From Candidatus Zixiibacteriota bacterium (GTDB lineage: Bacteria; Zixibacteria; MSB-5A5; JAUVRN01): 8,555 nucleotides of DNA. A program made the translations under genes and the position numbers. The stretch is from contig JAUVRN010000064.1 of assembly GCA_030597645.1 (NCBI GenBank), positions 1 to 8,555 on the forward strand, written 5' to 3'. Positions 6,702-8,555 of this stretch are shown here, piece by piece. The notes under the pieces are model-generated. The model was not told the DNA's origin, made no database searches, and saw nothing but the letters and a program-made list of their open reading frames with translations. The first letter of the stretch is position 1; each line of letters begins with the position of its first letter.

Positions 6702-7625
6702 ATGGGTATGAATGAGATTCGATCCATCGGACGGGTATTGGTCGTGGTCGCCCTGGCCGCACTTTGCGTTCCCGTGTGGGGACAGGTAGCCAATATCGAC
6801 GAGTACGAGCAGGACATTCTCGACTGGCACGCCAGGCGTGAAGAGGGGCTCCGGCGCGAGACAGGGTGGTTCTCCATCGTCGGTCTCTTTCCACTGGAGC
6901 AGGGGACCAGTACATTCGGATCTTCGGAAGAGTCACACATTCGTTTTCCGGATGGCGCTCCCGGTCACGCGGGTGTCCTGGAGTTGGATGTGGGCGACGT
7001 CACCATCGTCGTGGAACCGGGCGTGGCCGTCTTCGAGGACGGAGTGCCGGTGAACAGGATGCAGATGATCCCGGACACCGAGGAGGGCACCACGGTTCTT
7101 CACATGAAGGACCGATTCCAGTTCTACGTGATCGAGCGGGCCGGACGGCAGTATCTCCGTCTCAAGGACCGACAGAGCAGAGCCCTCAAGGAGTTTAGAC
7201 ACGTCGAGCGCTTCGACATCGATCCCGCCTGGCACATCGAGGGGCGCTGGGAAGCGTATGACCCACCGAAAAAGATCAAGACGCCCAACGTGCTCGGGCA
7301 CGAGGTGGAGGAGGAGTGTCCCGGCGTCGCGACGTTCTAGGTCCACGGCGAGACGTATCAACTGGAGCCGACGGGCAAGCCGGAAGAGTATCTCTGGTTC
7401 GTCTTCGGCGACGCCACCAATCAACACGAAACCTATGGTGGCGGACGTTTCATGTATACGGACCCGCCCGACTCCAATGGTGTCGTGGTACTCGATTTCA
7501 ACAAGTGCTACAACCCCCCCTGCGTGTTTACGCCGTTCGCCACCTGCCCGCTGCCGCGGCCGGTAAACAAGCTGTCGATCCGCATCGAAGCGGGTGAGAA
7601 GATGTACTATGTGGAGGGCCACTGA
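6702..7625 (+). pseudogene. Secreted DUF1684 family protein, interrupted by one in-frame TAG (7338-7340)
   Basis: The frame from the ATG at 6702 reads 212 codons to a TAG, then continues in the same frame for 94 codons to TGA at 7623-7625. Both halves match one DUF1684 protein. The first half has a signal peptide (basic start, then VLVVVALAALCVPVW, likely cut near residue 27 or 30), then HARREEGLRRETGWFSIVGLFPLEQG, HAGVLELDVGDV, FDIDPAWHIEG and YDPPKKIKTPNVLG. The second half has ETYGGGRFMYTDPPD, VVVLDFNKCYNPPCVFTPFATCPLP and RIEAGE, the most conserved block of the family, whose function is unknown. Loss of that block would very probably inactivate the protein. M3 (6708) is an alternative start; no good ribosome-binding site is seen for either. 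The break may be a true nonsense mutation, a sequence error, or a codon that is read through. Family identification is firm; broken status is less so. Confidence 0.8.
7338..7340 (+). other. In-frame TAG codon inside the DUF1684 gene
   Basis: The context is GCG ACG TTC TAG GTC CAC GGC, at codon 213 of 307. Family members usually carry a variable, often polar or charged residue here, just before a strand of the form (V/L)xGxTYxLEP. One base change from a sense codon such as GAG, AAG, CAG or TAC would explain it. Confidence 0.9.
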
Positions 7626-7640
7626 GGCTCAACCTCAGTG
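7620..7640 (+). promoter_or_regulatory. Perfect 8-bp hairpin overlapping the DUF1684 stop codon
   Basis: CACTGAGG (7620-7627) and CCTCAGTG (7633-7640) are exact inverted repeats around a 5-base loop, CTCAA. The left arm includes the TGA stop at 7623-7625. No T-run follows (the next bases are CCGCCGTATG), so it is not a classical intrinsic terminator. It could protect the 3' end or act as one state of a switch with the arm at 7741-7750. Confidence 0.6.
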
Positions 7641-7750
7641 CCGCCGTATGTCGCGAGCGGAAACGCATTGAGAGCCGGCCATCTTGTCGCGAGCGGAAAC
7701 GCACCGAGCGCCGGCCATCTGCGACCGTGCGTTGCTGCAACACTGAGGTT
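7631..7750. repeat. 10-bp inverted repeat enclosing the tandem repeats
   Basis: AACCTCAGTG (7631-7640) is the exact reverse complement of CACTGAGGTT (7741-7750). Together they bracket 100 bases that contain the two 36-bp repeats. The flanking bases show no target-site duplication, so a small transposable element is not supported. The left arm is shared with the 7620-7640 hairpin, making the two pairings mutually exclusive. Confidence 0.75.
7649..7720. repeat. Two adjacent 36-bp direct repeats (33 of 36 identical)
   Basis: Copy one is 7649-7684 and copy two is 7685-7720, with no spacer. Each begins TGTCGCGAGCGGAAACGCA and ends GCCGGCCATCT; the three differences are at unit positions 20, 21 and 25. 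Each unit carries two small palindromes, TCGCGA and GCCGGC. The region downstream does not continue as a third clear copy. Read on the plus strand in one frame they give a 12-residue repeat, but no conserved protein is evident. Confidence 0.9.
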
Positions 7751-7857
7751 AACCGAACCGTTGCGCCCCAGTGCCTCACATCCTTCATTCCGCCGCATGA
7801 GCTGCTCCCCGGCGGTCCTTAGTCCGATGCTGTTTGAACCCTGATCCAACCCGTCAC

Positions 7858-7865
7858 AGGAAGGA
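7858..7865 (+). promoter_or_regulatory. Ribosome-binding site of the symporter gene
   Basis: AGGAAGGA lies 6 bases before the ATG at 7872. It is the clearest Shine-Dalgarno sequence in the window and fixes the start of the transporter reading frame, which begins MAQTREQWGSKTGFILA as NSS proteins commonly do. Confidence 0.75.
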
Positions 7866-7871
7866 ACACGC

Positions 7872-8555
7872 ATGGCACAGACCCGTGAGCAATGGGGATC
7901 CAAAACGGGCTTCATCCTGGCCGCAGCCGGCAGTGCCATCGGTCTCGGCAACCTCTGGAAGTTTCCATTCATCACCTGGGACAACAAAGGCGGAGCGTTC
8001 GTTCTCGTCTACCTGCTCTGCATTCTGGCCGTGGGCCTTCCCATCATGATGGCCGAGATCCTGATCGGCCGTAAGACGCAAAGGAGCGCCGTGGGCGCAA
8101 TGAAAGCGGCCGTCGGTCCCGCGTGGGGATTCGTCGGCGGCTGGGGCGTGCTGGCCGGCTTCGTGATCCTCGGGTACTACACCGTGGTCGCCGGCTGGAC
8201 CATCTCCTAGTTCATCAAGTGTCTCGGTTGGAGCATGAACGGATTCCCGGCCGGCCTGGCACTGGGCGACACGTTCACGGGATTCGTAGCCGACGGGCCG
8301 ACGCAGATTCTCCTCTCCGCCCTGTTCATGGGCGCCACGATGTCGATCATCTTCATGGGCGTGGGCAAAGGCATCGAGCGGGTTACGCGTATCTTGATGC
8401 CCACGCTGCTCGTGATTCTCCTGCTGCTGTTGGGCAGCGCACTCACTATGGACGGCGCCGGGGAGGCGCTGAGCTTCATCTTCACGCCGCACTTTGCGGA
8501 ACTCACGATGGAGGGATGGCTGGAAGCACTGGGACACGCGTTCTTCACCCTGTCG
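7872..8555 (+). pseudogene. Sodium:neurotransmitter symporter (NSS/SNF) family transporter, interrupted by TAG (8208-8210), 3' end outside window
   Basis: NSS proteins of bacteria are LeuT-fold, Na+-driven importers of amino acids or related amines in the inner membrane. The frame from ATG 7872 reads 112 codons to a TAG and then stays open in the same frame for the remaining 115 codons of the window. Before the TAG: TM1 with the unwound Na+/substrate segment AAAGSAIGLGNLWKFPF (17-33), TM2 GGAFVLVYLLCILAVGLP followed by MMAEILIGR, and most of TM3 ending GYYTVVAGWTIS. After it: FIKCLGW completing TM3, then TM4 (ILLSALFMGATMSIIF), GKGIERVTRILMPTLLVILLL (TM5), and the start of TM6 (GHAFFTLS). A 112-residue product would hold under three helices and could not transport. 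The residue normally found at the TAG is aromatic, usually Tyr, so TAC or TAT to TAG is the simplest explanation. The substrate is unknown. Confidence 0.82.
8208..8210 (+). other. In-frame TAG codon inside the symporter gene
   Basis: The context is ACC ATC TCC TAG TTC ATC AAG, at codon 113. It falls within TM3, where relatives read about GWTLAYFVK, so the TAG stands in place of the Tyr. The reading frame on both sides is intact and family-like. Confidence 0.9.

Larger units (their letters stand above)
7626..7871 (+). other. Structured intergenic region between the two interrupted genes
   Basis: These 246 bases hold no credible gene. They contain the right part of a hairpin at the DUF1684 stop, two 36-bp tandem repeats (7649-7720), a distal arm CACTGAGGTT (7741-7750), a short perfect dyad GTTGC-T-GCAAC (7731-7741), and the symporter ribosome-binding site. 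No tRNA, including tRNA-Sec, is apparent. No clear promoter is seen; the best -35/-10-like pair (TTGCGC at 7761, TTCATT at 7784) is poor. Confidence 0.7.

Noticed and set aside
5731..6711. Plus-strand open frame of 326 codons opposite dnaX
   Set aside because: It is a shadow of the dnaX frame, with no domains, no ribosome-binding site, and it runs into the start of the DUF1684 gene.
6607..6936. Extension of the dnaX frame by 110 codons upstream of 6606
   Set aside because: The extra residues are Arg/Pro-rich, unlike any DnaX N-terminus, and lie antisense to the DUF1684 gene. The conserved start MPESNAFVATARKYRP begins at 6606.
7649..7720. CRISPR array
   Set aside because: The two 36-bp units abut directly without spacers, differ at three positions, and no cas gene is present.
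7631..7750. Small transposable element (MITE) bounded by the 10-bp inverted repeat
   Set aside because: There is no target-site duplication, the repeats are short, and the left arm is better explained as part of a local hairpin.
7638..7844. Possible 68-codon gene containing the 36-bp repeats
   Set aside because: The repetitive translation merely reflects the tandem repeat. It has no ribosome-binding site and no resemblance to a known protein.
7854..8537. Minus-strand open frame of 227 codons opposite the symporter
   Set aside because: The plus strand encodes an unmistakable NSS transporter. The antisense translation is His/Glu/Arg-rich low-complexity sequence typical of reversed membrane-protein codons.

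Overview
This window comes from a GC-rich bacterial chromosome, probably a Gram-negative one. The phylum cannot be fixed from the sequence; a Gemmatimonadota-like or Acidobacteriota-like origin is only a guess. No phage, plasmid, CRISPR or IS element is visible. The housekeeping genes look vertically inherited.

Layout: positions 1-6606 form one tightly packed minus-strand gene string, read right to left. It runs dnaX (clamp-loader tau/gamma), ybaB/ebfC (nucleoid-associated protein), recR (recombination mediator), a four-helix membrane protein of unknown function, selA (selenocysteine synthase), selB (selenocysteine-specific elongation factor), and then the first 74 codons of an amidohydrolase that starts inside the selB stop codon (GTGA overlap). 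dnaX-ybaB-recR is a classical replication/repair cluster. selA-selB is the bacterial selenocysteine insertion pair, separated by 5 bases. No tRNA-Sec gene (selC) and no selenoprotein gene was recognised.

Positions 6702-8555 are transcribed the other way and hold two genes, each broken by one in-frame TAG with the frame preserved on both sides. The first is a secreted DUF1684 protein (6702-7625, TAG at 7338-7340). The second is a sodium:neurotransmitter-symporter (NSS) family transporter (7872 to the window end, TAG at 8208-8210). TAG is used as an ordinary terminal stop by selA, ybaB and dnaX, and no internal TAG occurs in about 2,150 minus-strand codons. Genome-wide TAG reassignment is therefore unlikely. 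Nonsense mutation, sequence error or local readthrough remain possible.

The 246-base gap between the two interrupted genes is structured. It has a perfect 8-bp hairpin overlapping the DUF1684 stop, two adjacent 36-bp tandem repeats, and a third arm able to compete for the hairpin with a 10-bp pairing. This gap and the paired amber codons are the most unusual things in the window. I see no convincing new multi-gene system.
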